13,303 bases of DNA from JBLHUT01 sp047629975. GTDB lineage: Bacteria; Pseudomonadota; Alphaproteobacteria; Rhodobacterales; Rhodobacteraceae. The position numbers and the translations under genes are program-made. Under the pieces are notes generated by a model, which was given only the letters and a program-made list of their open reading frames with translations, was not told the origin of the DNA and made no database searches. Shown here one piece after another: positions 6,696 through 13,303 of this stretch (the stretch's first letter is position 1; each line of letters opens with the position of its first letter). Where the stretch lies: positions 1 through 13,303 of the forward strand of contig JBLHUT010000067.1 of NCBI GenBank assembly GCA_047629975.1, written 5' to 3'.

Positions 6696-7445
6696 ATGTC
6701 TGTTTGTGCGCTTCGGGAATGCGACCCCAATTTGCCGGGGTTCTGGTTCGATCATATTCTTGACAACGATGCGTGCAGCGCGTTGCGCGCCGTTCTTGCC
6801 GCGAATGGACGGCATAGTCCGTCGGGCAGGCATCTTGTAAACGAAGCAGACGAGGTTCGTGGGCTCCACGTTATTCTGGAGGGCTGGGCGGTATTATACA
6901 AATCCCTTCCGGAGGGCCAGAGACAGATTATCGACATCGCCGTGCCCGGAAACTTCTTTAATCTGTCAAGTGCAGACGGGCACACAGCGGTTATCGGTCT
7001 TGAGACGGTTACGACTGCCTTGATCGCGGCGGTGCCGTTTAAACAATGGGCGCGGCTGGAGGCAACACTTCCCCAAGTGGCGCGTGTGGTCCAAAAAGAG
7101 GCCGGCGCCACCCGGTCCCGGATTTCAGAGCGGATGCTGAGGCTGGGACGCGGCAGCGCAGAAGAGCGGTTGGCCTATGCGTTTCTCGAACTGGGGGTCC
7201 GGACAGGTGCCATGCGCGACGATACCATCCGGAGCTGTCAGATTCCGGTTACGCAAAGCCACCTTGGTGACTTTATGGGGCTGACGTCGGTCCACGTCTG
7301 TCGGACGCTGCGCCGCATGAAGCGCGACGGCGTGATGGCGAGCTCCAATCATATCGATCTGTGCAAGTTTGATGTGGCGGCGTTGGAATATCTGGCAGGC
7401 ATCTCTGTTTCCGAACTGGCACGTGAAATTATGCCACTTGGCTAG
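6696..7445 (+). CDS. Crp/Fnr-family transcriptional regulator
   Basis: 249 residues, ATG at 6696 with TAGGAG upstream at good spacing. Residues about 20-125 form a cyclic-nucleotide-binding-type beta-roll (GLHVILEGWAVLYK, GQRQIIDIAVPGNFFNL), followed by a long dimerisation helix (about 126-150, including RISERMLRLGRG) and a winged helix-turn-helix. The recognition region is TQSHLGDFMGLTSVHVCRTLRRMKRDG (186-212), with Arg203 in the position used for DNA contact. The cysteines present (4, 9, 27, 181, 202, 223) do not reproduce the FNR iron-sulfur cluster pattern, so oxygen sensing of the classical FNR kind is unlikely. It is a cytoplasmic DNA-binding regulator; its ligand and regulon are unknown. 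The leader is long (290 bp from the lipoprotein gene) and carries a G-rich repeat and a weak FNR-like box. Its stop overlaps that of the convergent CBS gene. Confidence 0.88.
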   Translation: MSVCALRECDPNLPGFWFDHILDNDACSALRAVLAANGRHSPSGRHLVNEADEVRGLHVILEGWAVLYKSLPEGQRQIIDIAVPGNFFNLSSADGHTAVIGLETVTTALIAAVPFKQWARLEATLPQVARVVQKEAGATRSRISERMLRLGRGSAEERLAYAFLELGVRTGAMRDDTIRSCQIPVTQSHLGDFMGLTSVHVCRTLRRMKRDGVMASSNHIDLCKFDVAALEYLAGISVSELAREIMPLG

Positions 7446-7891
7446 CGGCGGCGCGGCGTGTTGACGGGGCTGTTTTTGCGGCGCTCCACGATTTCTCCAA
7501 GGGTCTCGCCAGCGGTGCTCTCGCAGTAATTCTCGGCGATGTCATCAAGGCTCAGAACTCCGGTGACGTGGCGCGCCTGATTGACGACCGGCAAATGACG
7601 CACCTGTTTGTCGGCCATGATAACTGCGGCATCGGCCACGTTTTGGTCGTCGTGGCAGGTCCAGGGATCGGGGGTCATGATGCTGGCCACCGGTTGTTCC
7701 CACGCCTGTGAAACGGGAGAGGACAGGCGGGTGACGATATCGCGATCCGTCACAATGCCCACGAGCCGTTCGTGATCCAGAATGATTACGGCGCCGGTAT
7801 CGTTATCCCGCATCATTCTGGCCACGGCCCGGATTGTCGCGCAGCAGTCCGCCGTCGCTGGCGGGCCCGAAAGTATGTTTTTAACCAGCAT
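7442..7891 (-). CDS. Two-CBS-domain protein
   Basis: 149 residues starting at ATG 7891 with GGGG about 4 nt upstream on the minus strand. Almost the whole protein is a CBS pair (Bateman module). CBS1 is about residues 5-58 (MMRDNDTGAVIILDHERLVGIVTDRDIVTR). CBS2 is about 68-122 (SIMTPDPWTCHDDQNVADAAVIMADKQVRHLPVVN then VTGVLSLDDIA). The G-[IV]-[VL]-[ST]-x-x-D ending, which binds adenosyl ligands, is present in both. There is no fused enzymatic or transporter domain, so it probably acts as a stand-alone sensor of adenylate-type ligands in the cytoplasm, with an unknown partner. The C-terminus is short and basic. It lies downstream of the Slam-like gene on the same strand (139-bp gap) and converges with the Crp/Fnr gene, whose stop codon shares the CTAG at 7442-7445. 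Confidence 0.88.
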   Translation of the reverse strand: MLVKNILSGPPATADCCATIRAVARMMRDNDTGAVIILDHERLVGIVTDRDIVTRLSSPVSQAWEQPVASIMTPDPWTCHDDQNVADAAVIMADKQVRHLPVVNQARHVTGVLSLDDIAENYCESTAGETLGEIVERRKNSPVNTPRRR

Positions 7892-8030
7892 TTTTCCCCG
7901 GTTTTCGCGTGTGGGCCGTGGATAGGTCCGATACGCCGTCTGGACTGCGAAGAGATGTCACCACTGTGTTTGAAAATCGGGGCGCCGCATTAGCGTGTGT
8001 TAACGAATGCGCCGTTTTCGCCTGCTGTGC

Positions 8031-9368
8031 TCAGAATTCGGTCGTCAGGGCGGCCTGACATTCGGCTGCGTTGTAGTCATAGAAGACGACGTTGGATGCG
8101 TTGGCGGTGTACGAGCAGGTCAGGCGCGGGGTGAACCCGCGCAGATTGATGCGCGGATTCTGCACGGTGACCGAAACGGTTGTGAACCTGTCATCACGCG
8201 GAGATGTCGTGAGGGGATAGATGCCGACAAAGTCGCGCGTCCCGCTCTCTAGCGACACAGTGGTCGCAAGCCCGCCCTCCCATGTTTTTGACACGAACAC
8301 CGCCAGCCACGCGCCGTCGTATTGCAGGTGCAAGGCGTCCGGCCTGCTTTGCTCTGTGTTGAGGGTTGCACGCAGCACAAGCGAGGGGTCGATCTGATAG
8401 GCAAGACCCAGCGACAGCTTGTTGTAGGGGCCGTTTTTGTAGGTCTGGTCCGGATAGCGCCGGTAGTCGTGGTTTGCCACAACCGAGAACCAGGTGCGTG
8501 TTGCCAGACGATGGCTGGACGCGAATTGCAAGCCGGTGATCTGTTGATCGGCATCATCCTCGCGCCATGTCATGCTGGCATGGGGCATCAGGGACCATCG
8601 CCCGCCCTCGTAACTGCGGTCATAGGTCAGGCTGACGGCGCCGGTTGCCGCATTGTGCACATCGACCTCATAGCCTGTGGCGACAAGACTTCCGGCAAGT
8701 GTCCAGCGGCTTGTCTTGGACGGGGTGATCCGTGCGTAGCCCGACAGCCCCAGTTGCAGCCCGATGCCCGAGGCCGCCTGCGATTCCGGATCAATCACGT
8801 ATGTTCCGCTGGTGCTGTCAAAGACCGTCTGGGTGGTCCCGCGATTGATGTTGGTGGAGGGCATCAGGGCGAAATGACCGCTTATGCCGAACGGTTTGTT
8901 CTGTCGGATGTTGGTAAGGAACCGGCGATATCCATCGTGCATTGACGGGTCGGGGTCGGCTTGCAGCAGAGCCTCGAAGTGGAATTCGGCCACGTCGTAC
9001 TGGCTGTCCAGCAGCAATGTATGCGCCAGTTCGCGGCGTACGCCCAAGTGGCCGGGGGATAACGTAAGCGCGTGCCGGAAGGTGGCAATCGCCTCGTCCA
9101 GGCGTCCCTGAACCTTGAGGATCCGCCCGTCGACAAAGGCCTTGTCGGCGGGGCGCGGGGACAGGGTTGCAAGCAAATCGCGGGCAGCATCGAATTGGCG
9201 GGCGTTAATCAACCGCAAAACGTCCGAGCGGTCCGTGGCGTCGGCATATGCACACGTTGATGCACCGAGCGAAAGCGTAACTGCCAATAGGGCGACCCCC
9301 GAAGACAAGAGTTTAAATGTTTGTGTTTTCAGGGAAATGTTACTGACGTTGGTTGGTTGAAAATTCAA
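8031..9368 (-). CDS. Slam-like outer-membrane protein (DUF560 barrel with TPR domain)
   Basis: 445 residues from a TTG start at 9368, supported by AAAGGGTAGG immediately upstream and by the lack of any later ATG before the signal peptide. The signal sequence ends at CAYA-DA (about residue 42). Residues about 45-155 form TPR-like helices (LRLINARQFDAARDLLATL, RLDEAIATFRHALTLSPGH, QYDVAEFHFEALLQADPD). From about 160 on there are alternating amphipathic strands beginning GHFALMPSTNINRG, a hallmark of the surface lipoprotein assembly modulator (Slam, DUF560) barrel. The last residue is Phe after TTE, as expected for BAM-inserted barrels. Slam proteins move selected lipoproteins or secreted proteins across the outer membrane. 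A candidate client, a TbpB-like lipoprotein, lies 2.6 kb away across the divergent promoter region. An ordinary porin is the alternative, but the TPR plus barrel layout favours Slam. Confidence 0.8.
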   Translation of the reverse strand: MNFQPTNVSNISLKTQTFKLLSSGVALLAVTLSLGASTCAYADATDRSDVLRLINARQFDAARDLLATLSPRPADKAFVDGRILKVQGRLDEAIATFRHALTLSPGHLGVRRELAHTLLLDSQYDVAEFHFEALLQADPDPSMHDGYRRFLTNIRQNKPFGISGHFALMPSTNINRGTTQTVFDSTSGTYVIDPESQAASGIGLQLGLSGYARITPSKTSRWTLAGSLVATGYEVDVHNAATGAVSLTYDRSYEGGRWSLMPHASMTWREDDADQQITGLQFASSHRLATRTWFSVVANHDYRRYPDQTYKNGPYNKLSLGLAYQIDPSLVLRATLNTEQSRPDALHLQYDGAWLAVFVSKTWEGGLATTVSLESGTRDFVGIYPLTTSPRDDRFTTVSVTVQNPRINLRGFTPRLTCSYTANASNVVFYDYNAAECQAALTTEF

Positions 9369-9383
9369 ATCCTACCCTTTCGA

Positions 9384-9399
9384 TCTGACCTCGGTCAGA
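9384..9399. promoter_or_regulatory. 16-bp palindrome next to the Slam ribosome site
   Basis: TCTGACC (9384-9390) and GGTCAGA (9393-9399) are perfect inverted arms around a 2-bp centre. It begins one base upstream (minus strand) of the Slam-like gene's ribosome site and is shaped like a dimeric repressor operator; it could also fold weakly in the mRNA. Confidence 0.5.
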
Positions 9400-9435
9400 G
9401 GCATTTCCAGATAATGACAGTTTGGCGCGAGGCCT

Positions 9436-9451
9436 ATTAACTTCGGTTAAT
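9436..9451. promoter_or_regulatory. ATTAAC-TTCG-GTTAAT inverted repeat in the divergent region
   Basis: Six-base perfect arms around TTCG, in the middle of the 184-bp region between the Slam-like and RTX genes. It could be an operator shared by both promoters. It also resembles two TTAA half-sites with 6-nt spacing, one short of the CtrA spacing. Confidence 0.35.
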
Positions 9452-9552
9452 TCGGGTCGGGGTCAAGTCATATTAAAGTCTACGAATGTATCGGCGGGTG
9501 CCTCCACGGGAGTGGCTCTCTGAACACGGACTCTAGACGGGAGGACCCCCTT

Positions 9553-11961
9553 ATGGCGACACCACTTAATCCGGGAACTGTGGTCGATTTTGATCTACCA
9601 CTTAATACCGATCCTGATTTCACCTCGACCCATGTTTTCAGCACCAATGATATTACCGGAACTTTTGCCGGTGCCACCCAAGGCGAAGACGGGGGTGTTG
9701 TCGACTTTAGCGGTGACCACGGCACGAAAATCACCAAAGAAGGGATAACGCTTTATCCGATCGACAGTGAGTTCGGTTTTATCGTGACCGATTTCGTCGG
9801 TGCCGAGGCCAAGCCAATCGACGGCGATTATGCCGAAGGCTGGGCAGGGGATTTTCTGATCGGTGGCGTCCAGACGGGTCTGGTAATTTCCGACTCGCCC
9901 ACAGATACCTTCAAGACGCCCGCAGGATTGGGCAGGTGGCTTACCGGCCTTGGCGATAACAAGGTCAAGGCAGAGACCGAGCATTATAGCGTGATGCAGC
10001 AAGTCTTGTCGGACCAGAGGTTTCCCGATGATCCCGATGCGGTTTACGCGCTGGACAACAACCTGATCCTGCTGAGCCTGAACGACGCGTGGAACGGACA
10101 GTACGTTCAGGACCTGTTGGATGGAAATGTCGAATTCGAAGGCGCGCCTGTTGTCATCGAGGATGTGAACCTTGACGGCTCCATTGACATCAAGGACCTG
10201 CTCAACGCGAACGAAAATGTCATCAGCTATGATATCGCTTATGGCGATGATTACTCGGTGTCGATGAAAGACGATGGCAAGCTGCTCTACCGGTGGGGCA
10301 ATGCGATCAAAAAGCCCAATGATGTGCGGATCGAGGCAACGCTGGACACCCCTGACGAATGGAAAGAGCTGGATGTTTTTACATCCCTCAAAAAGCTTTT
10401 TACCATCTCGCAGGCCGAGTTGGTCATCCATCACACGATCACCAACAACCCCAACGATCAGGTGCGCCCCGAGGATTTCGAGAACGAATCCGCCATTGGC
10501 ACGCTTCCGACCTATACGGTCATCGAGGATTATGACGGCGACATCGGTCGTACGGTCTGGGCCACAACGGATGATTATTACGCCGGCGACGGCACGCTTT
10601 ATGAGGCGGGAACGATCCTGCGCGATACGGCACTGGTCGATGCTGCCGCGGGGTCCACGCTTGTGGCGATCGGCGCGACGTCCAAGGATATCGATCTGGG
10701 CTACACCAACGCGTGGTACACAACCATGGACCGCGAGCCGTTCGAACCGGTGCTCAACGAAGACGGCACCGACTACATTACCGGTCCGCGCTGGCGTCTT
10801 TTGCCGGATAAATACGGTCAGGACCTTCCTGCGGTCACGATCCCGCTGGACCCCAGCGCTCCGCTGCCGATTCAGAACGGTGAGGAGAAATACGAGGTGG
10901 GTGCTGAAACGCAGACCGTCGTGAACCTTCTGGACTGGGCCACCGATATTTCGCCGATGGACATCAGCGCAGGCTGGCAGGACAACGCAGGATCGGTGTC
11001 GGTCAACGGTTTGAACATGAGCGATGATCTGGATCTTGCGGTCTATATCAAGGGCGACATCAAACCTGCCACGATCTACAGCGCGGAACTTCTGGTCAGC
11101 TATGAAGAGATCACCGTCTATGCCGAAGGGGCCACGATTGTGGGAACCGAAGGGGATGATCACCTTGTCGGGATCGGCGCCAACAGCTTTACCGGTGGGG
11201 GTGGGTCCGACCTGTTTGTGGTGTCTTACGGCACCTCGCTGACGGATGTGGTCACCGCAAGCATCATCGCCGATTTCGAAGTCGGCGCGGACAAATTGGG
11301 TCTGATCGGTTTTGATGCGTTGATCGACTTCAATCCCGAAGACATCGCAGGCTCTGCGATCACACAGGGCGTTTCAGGCGACGACCTGACCGTGTCGGTG
11401 GATGGTGAGCTGGTGGCGACGCTGACTGATCTGGCTCTGACGCTCGGGGTTGGCGACACGGTTGATGCGGGCGAAGGTCTGAACCTGCTCTCGGACTTCT
11501 TTGTGAGCAACCCAGGCGAGGGGGTGGCCCCTGGGGAAGATCCGGGCGAGGAACCGGGCGACGAGCCGACACTTGTGACCGGAACTGCAGGCGCAGATGT
11601 GCTCTACGGAACGGTGGACGAGGACATCATCAACGGCCTTGCGGGCAATGATTTCATCTATGGCCTTGCAGGCGATGACGTGATCGACGGCGGCGCGGGA
11701 ACGGACCGTCTGTATGGTGGTGCAGGGGCCGACGAGTTTGTCTTTGCTGTCGGCGGAGGCCTCGATTTCATCTACGATTTCGAGGATGGCATCGACATGA
11801 TCGCACTTGACGGGATCCTCTTCGAGGATGTCGCGATCACGGCTTACCGTGCCCACGATGTTTTGCTTAGCGCCGGAAGCGACCTCATTATTCTGCGTCA
11901 AGTCGATCTGGCCGATGTGAGCGTCGATGACTTCATCTTCGATGACGCACTGGTTGCATAA
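9553..11961 (+). CDS. Large acidic RTX calcium-binding protein, N-terminal region uncharacterised
   Basis: 802 residues, ATG at 9553 after CGGGAGGA with 7-nt spacing. There is no Sec signal, which together with C-terminal RTX nonapeptides implies type I secretion. The main RTX block is about residues 677-731 (GTAGADVLYG, GLAGNDFIYG, GLAGDDVIDGGAGTDRLYGGAGADEF), with a weaker repeat at 531-552 (GTEGDDHLVG). A Pro/Gly/Glu linker (654-672) precedes the main block. The C-terminus ends in a hydrophobic/acidic stretch (VDDFIFDDALVA) typical of T1SS signals. Residues 204-215 (DVNLDGSIDIKD) form a canonical 12-residue EF-hand/dockerin-type calcium loop. The first ~500 residues match no family I can name; they are rich in Asp/Glu and aromatic residues and have no recognisable catalytic motif. 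No ABC exporter or membrane-fusion gene is in the window. The following lipoprotein gene starts 33 bp downstream, so the two are probably one operon. Confidence 0.85.
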   Translation: MATPLNPGTVVDFDLPLNTDPDFTSTHVFSTNDITGTFAGATQGEDGGVVDFSGDHGTKITKEGITLYPIDSEFGFIVTDFVGAEAKPIDGDYAEGWAGDFLIGGVQTGLVISDSPTDTFKTPAGLGRWLTGLGDNKVKAETEHYSVMQQVLSDQRFPDDPDAVYALDNNLILLSLNDAWNGQYVQDLLDGNVEFEGAPVVIEDVNLDGSIDIKDLLNANENVISYDIAYGDDYSVSMKDDGKLLYRWGNAIKKPNDVRIEATLDTPDEWKELDVFTSLKKLFTISQAELVIHHTITNNPNDQVRPEDFENESAIGTLPTYTVIEDYDGDIGRTVWATTDDYYAGDGTLYEAGTILRDTALVDAAAGSTLVAIGATSKDIDLGYTNAWYTTMDREPFEPVLNEDGTDYITGPRWRLLPDKYGQDLPAVTIPLDPSAPLPIQNGEEKYEVGAETQTVVNLLDWATDISPMDISAGWQDNAGSVSVNGLNMSDDLDLAVYIKGDIKPATIYSAELLVSYEEITVYAEGATIVGTEGDDHLVGIGANSFTGGGGSDLFVVSYGTSLTDVVTASIIADFEVGADKLGLIGFDALIDFNPEDIAGSAITQGVSGDDLTVSVDGELVATLTDLALTLGVGDTVDAGEGLNLLSDFFVSNPGEGVAPGEDPGEEPGDEPTLVTGTAGADVLYGTVDEDIINGLAGNDFIYGLAGDDVIDGGAGTDRLYGGAGADEFVFAVGGGLDFIYDFEDGIDMIALDGILFEDVAITAYRAHDVLLSAGSDLIILRQVDLADVSVDDFIFDDALVA

Positions 11962-11994
11962 GCACGGCCCAAACTTTTTTCGAAAGGAGATCCC

Positions 11995-12579
11995 ATGAGA
12001 TTTTTTCCATTGACCACTATCGGCGCCGTGTCTCTGCTTGCTCTCGCAGGATGTGGCGGATCGGGCACCACAACCCCGACCCAGAGTTTTGCGGATGTTG
12101 ATGCTGTGGCGACTGTGTTGCAGGCTCAGTACACAGACGCAAACGGTGACCTGTTGGCAGGCATCGCAGCGGCCTCGGGTACCGACATCAACAGCTCTGC
12201 CAATGCCACCTATTCCGGTTATGTGGCGGGCGACGTCGGGGGCGATATATTGGTTGGCACACTCTCGGTCGAGGCTGATTTTGGCGCACGCACCACAAAT
12301 AGTACCGCAACCGGGTTCTTCCACGAAACCGATGGTGCCTATGCCGGCACGTTGAGCGGGGTCGGTGTTATCAGCCCGTCAGCGCCGGCAGGGGTGCCGC
12401 AGGTCTCGGCCAGTCTGACTGGAAACCTGACATTGGGTGGGGTTGATACGGCGACAGATCTCGCGCTGGATGGTAATTTCATCCCCAACGGTGGCGACCC
12501 GACCGGGGCAATTGCGGGCACGGCGGATGGTACTTTCGGGGCGGCCTTGTTTTCGGGTAACTTTGCTGCCGAAAACTGA
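11995..12579 (+). CDS. TbpB-like barrel lipoprotein, candidate Slam client
   Basis: 194 residues, ATG at 11995 after AAGGAGA. The signal peptide MRFFPLTTIGAVSLLALAGC ends in a lipobox (LAGC, Cys20). After Cys20 comes a flexible Gly/Ser/Thr tether (GGSGTTTPTQ), as in surface lipoproteins. Residues about 72-194 are a run of alternating beta strands with Gly turns (ATYSGYVAG, ATGFFHETDGAYAGTLSG, LTGNLTLGG, GTFGAALFSGNFAAEN). This fits the small eight-stranded barrel of transferrin-binding protein B and related Slam-dependent lipoproteins, which typically end in a GxFxG...GxFxA pattern. It is a single-barrel, short version without the TbpB handle domains. The role is probably ligand binding at the outer surface; the ligand is unknown. 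It is co-oriented with the RTX gene and ends at a strong terminator. The Slam assignment rests on fold pattern and neighbourhood. Confidence 0.7.
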   Translation: MRFFPLTTIGAVSLLALAGCGGSGTTTPTQSFADVDAVATVLQAQYTDANGDLLAGIAAASGTDINSSANATYSGYVAGDVGGDILVGTLSVEADFGARTTNSTATGFFHETDGAYAGTLSGVGVISPSAPAGVPQVSASLTGNLTLGGVDTATDLALDGNFIPNGGDPTGAIAGTADGTFGAALFSGNFAAEN

Positions 12580-12895
12580 CCCAAGCTGCTAAACAGAAAT
12601 GAATTGAGCGTCTTTTCGTGTTTGGAGAGGCGCTCTTTTCTTTGGTGTTCTAGTGCGTTTGCGCCACTGTCCGTCGTCCGCGATTGTGGGTCCAAAATAT
12701 GTTTACGAATAAACTGTTTGGCCGTGCAATTTCTTTGCCACCGTGGGAAAAATCGTTGAACGGTTGAAATCCGTTGCAAAAGAGACGGTAGTGCCCCCGA
12801 AACTAAGAGGATGCGGGAGCCGAGTTTTCACGGCAAGATATCTGAGCGTTGGATGTCACCGAGATCTGACCCGTTTAGTCGTTTTGCTTTGTTCG
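12580..12895. other. Gene-free stretch between the lipoprotein and the istB remnant
   Basis: Apart from the terminator at 12606-12643 and the probable IS21 end near 12850, I see no gene here. Short ORFs lack ribosome sites and plausible products. The segment around 12720-12830 is AT-richer than the flanking genes, as is common near insertion elements. Confidence 0.5.
12606..12643 (+). terminator. Rho-independent terminator of the RTX-lipoprotein operon
   Basis: A 12-bp stem with three G-T pairs, GAGCGTCTTTTC (12606-12617) with GGAGAGGCGCTC (12624-12635), closes a GTGTTT loop and is followed by TTTTCTTT (12636-12643). It lies 27 bp after the lipoprotein stop. Confidence 0.9.
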
Positions 12896-13140
12896 TCATG
12901 ATGTGGTCAATGCTGGTGTTTCTTTTCGTTTTTGTTTCGCCGTTTCGGAGCTTGCTTTGACTCGGTAGCGGTCATTACCGGTCTCGAGGATGTGGCAGCG
13001 ATGGGGCAGGCGATCGAGCAGGGCCGTGGTCATTTCAGCGTCACCAAACACGGTGGCCCATTCGCTGAAGCTCAAGTTGGTGGCAATCACGACGCTGGTG
13101 CGCTCGTAAAGCTTGCCGAGAAGCTGGAACAGCAAAGCAC
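12850..13140 (-). mobile_element. IS21-family insertion sequence remnant
   Basis: The 3' part of istB plus downstream DNA. The outer end is placed tentatively near 12850, where TGGATGTCACCGAGATCTGA resembles the GTCA...TGACC-type repeats near IS21-family ends. The inner end is where the IS3 element begins. istA and the 5' part of istB are not in the window. Confidence 0.55.
12896..13140 (-). pseudogene. IstB-type IS21 helper ATPase, 3' fragment
   Basis: The minus strand encodes about 81 residues beginning ALLFQLLGKLYERTSVVIATNL, then SFSEWATVFGDAEMTTALLDRL and ETGNDRYRVKASS, ending TPALTTS before a TGA at 12896-12898. This is the C-terminal third of IstB, the AAA+ helper ATPase of IS21-family transposition, covering the sensor-1 strand (VVIATNL) and sensor-2 region. 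The Walker A and B motifs are missing. The coding match stops at 13140, exactly where a different IS end begins (TGAAGTGG...), so the gene is interrupted and this piece is not functional alone. The rest of the gene may lie on the far side of the inserted element. Confidence 0.8.
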
Positions 13141-13303
13141 TGAAGTGGTCCTGCTTTTCAGGACAGTTTTGCGGCTTGGCTAAGATGTATTCTGGTTAAG
13201 TTTCATGCCGCTTGGTTCATCTGCATCGAACCAAAGTATGCGCGGTCGGGTGTTCGTTTTTCAAGCGCGGTGTGCGGGCGTTCAAAGTTGTAGAATCCTA
13301 TCC
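13141..13303 (-). mobile_element. IS3-family element, right end and 3' part, runs off window
   Basis: The element starts at or near 13141 with TGAAGTGGTCCTG. It contains a small hairpin (GTCCTG 13148-13153 with CAGGAC 13159-13164) in its terminal region and about 62 bp of noncoding sequence before the transposase stop. The other end is beyond the window. Confidence 0.65.
13203..13303 (-). CDS. IS3-family transposase (OrfB), C-terminal fragment
   Basis: On the minus strand, 32 codons run from the window edge to a TGA at 13203-13205. They encode GFYNFERPHTALEKRTP then DRAYFGSMQMNQAA. The YNFERPHTALEKRTPxxAY pattern is the conserved C-terminal end of the DDE (rve) integrase domain in IS3-family OrfB transposases, following the catalytic Glu helix. 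The catalytic residues themselves lie outside the window. The gene lies inside the element that interrupts istB. Confidence 0.85.
   Translation of the reverse strand, partial: IGFYNFERPHTALEKRTPDRAYFGSMQMNQAA

Noticed and set aside
7985..8030. Possible hairpin between the Slam-like and CBS genes
   Set aside because: The stem is imperfect with a 14-nt loop and no T run, so I could not support a terminator or attenuator.
9595..11163. Long open frame (522 codons) antisense to the RTX gene
   Set aside because: It mirrors the acidic RTX coding strand, has no start signals and matches no known fold pattern.
12932..13183. Plus-strand open frame across the IS21/IS3 junction
   Set aside because: It is antisense to istB and crosses the IS junction, so it cannot be an ancestral gene.

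Overview
The window looks like chromosomal DNA from a marine alphaproteobacterium, most likely the Rhodobacteraceae (Roseobacter group). This is inferred from moderately high GC with strong codon bias, the N-methyl-glycine catabolic gene, and the family types present. No rRNA, tRNA or CRISPR was seen, so placement rests on protein families alone.

Layout. Positions 1-117 hold the last 38 codons of an M3-family oligopeptidase (+). It converges on an SH3-domain exported protein (-), whose stop codon sits in the loop of its own terminator hairpin. Divergent from that is a metabolic block on +: a D-2-hydroxyacid (glycerate/hydroxypyruvate type) dehydrogenase and an 828-residue dimethylglycine/sarcosine dehydrogenase-like flavoprotein with a C-terminal GcvT folate domain. 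Next come a small membrane-anchored protein of unknown function (+), a convergent aldo/keto reductase (-) and a small putative lipoprotein (+) whose good ribosome site points into the wrong frame. A Crp/Fnr-type regulator (+) follows, overlapping tail-to-tail with a two-CBS-domain protein (-).

Positions 8031-12579 are the most interesting part. A Slam-like (DUF560) outer-membrane protein with TPRs (-) is divergent from a predicted operon on +: an 802-residue acidic RTX calcium-binding protein with no Sec signal and an uncharacterised N-terminal half, then a lipoprotein whose C-terminal part resembles the TbpB-type barrel of Slam substrates. A strong terminator closes this operon. The 184-bp divergent region contains a 16-bp palindrome next to the Slam ribosome site and a second TTCG-loop inverted repeat. 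I infer that the Slam protein moves the lipoprotein to the cell surface, possibly to work with the secreted RTX protein.

The right end, from about 12850, is mobile DNA: the 3' part of an IS21-family istB gene (-) cut at 13140/13141 by what appears to be the right end of an IS3-family element, whose transposase runs off the window.

Metabolic logic (inference): N-demethylation of dimethylglycine or sarcosine yields glycine and methylene-THF, which feed serine. Serine-derived hydroxypyruvate could be reduced to D-glycerate by the neighbouring dehydrogenase.
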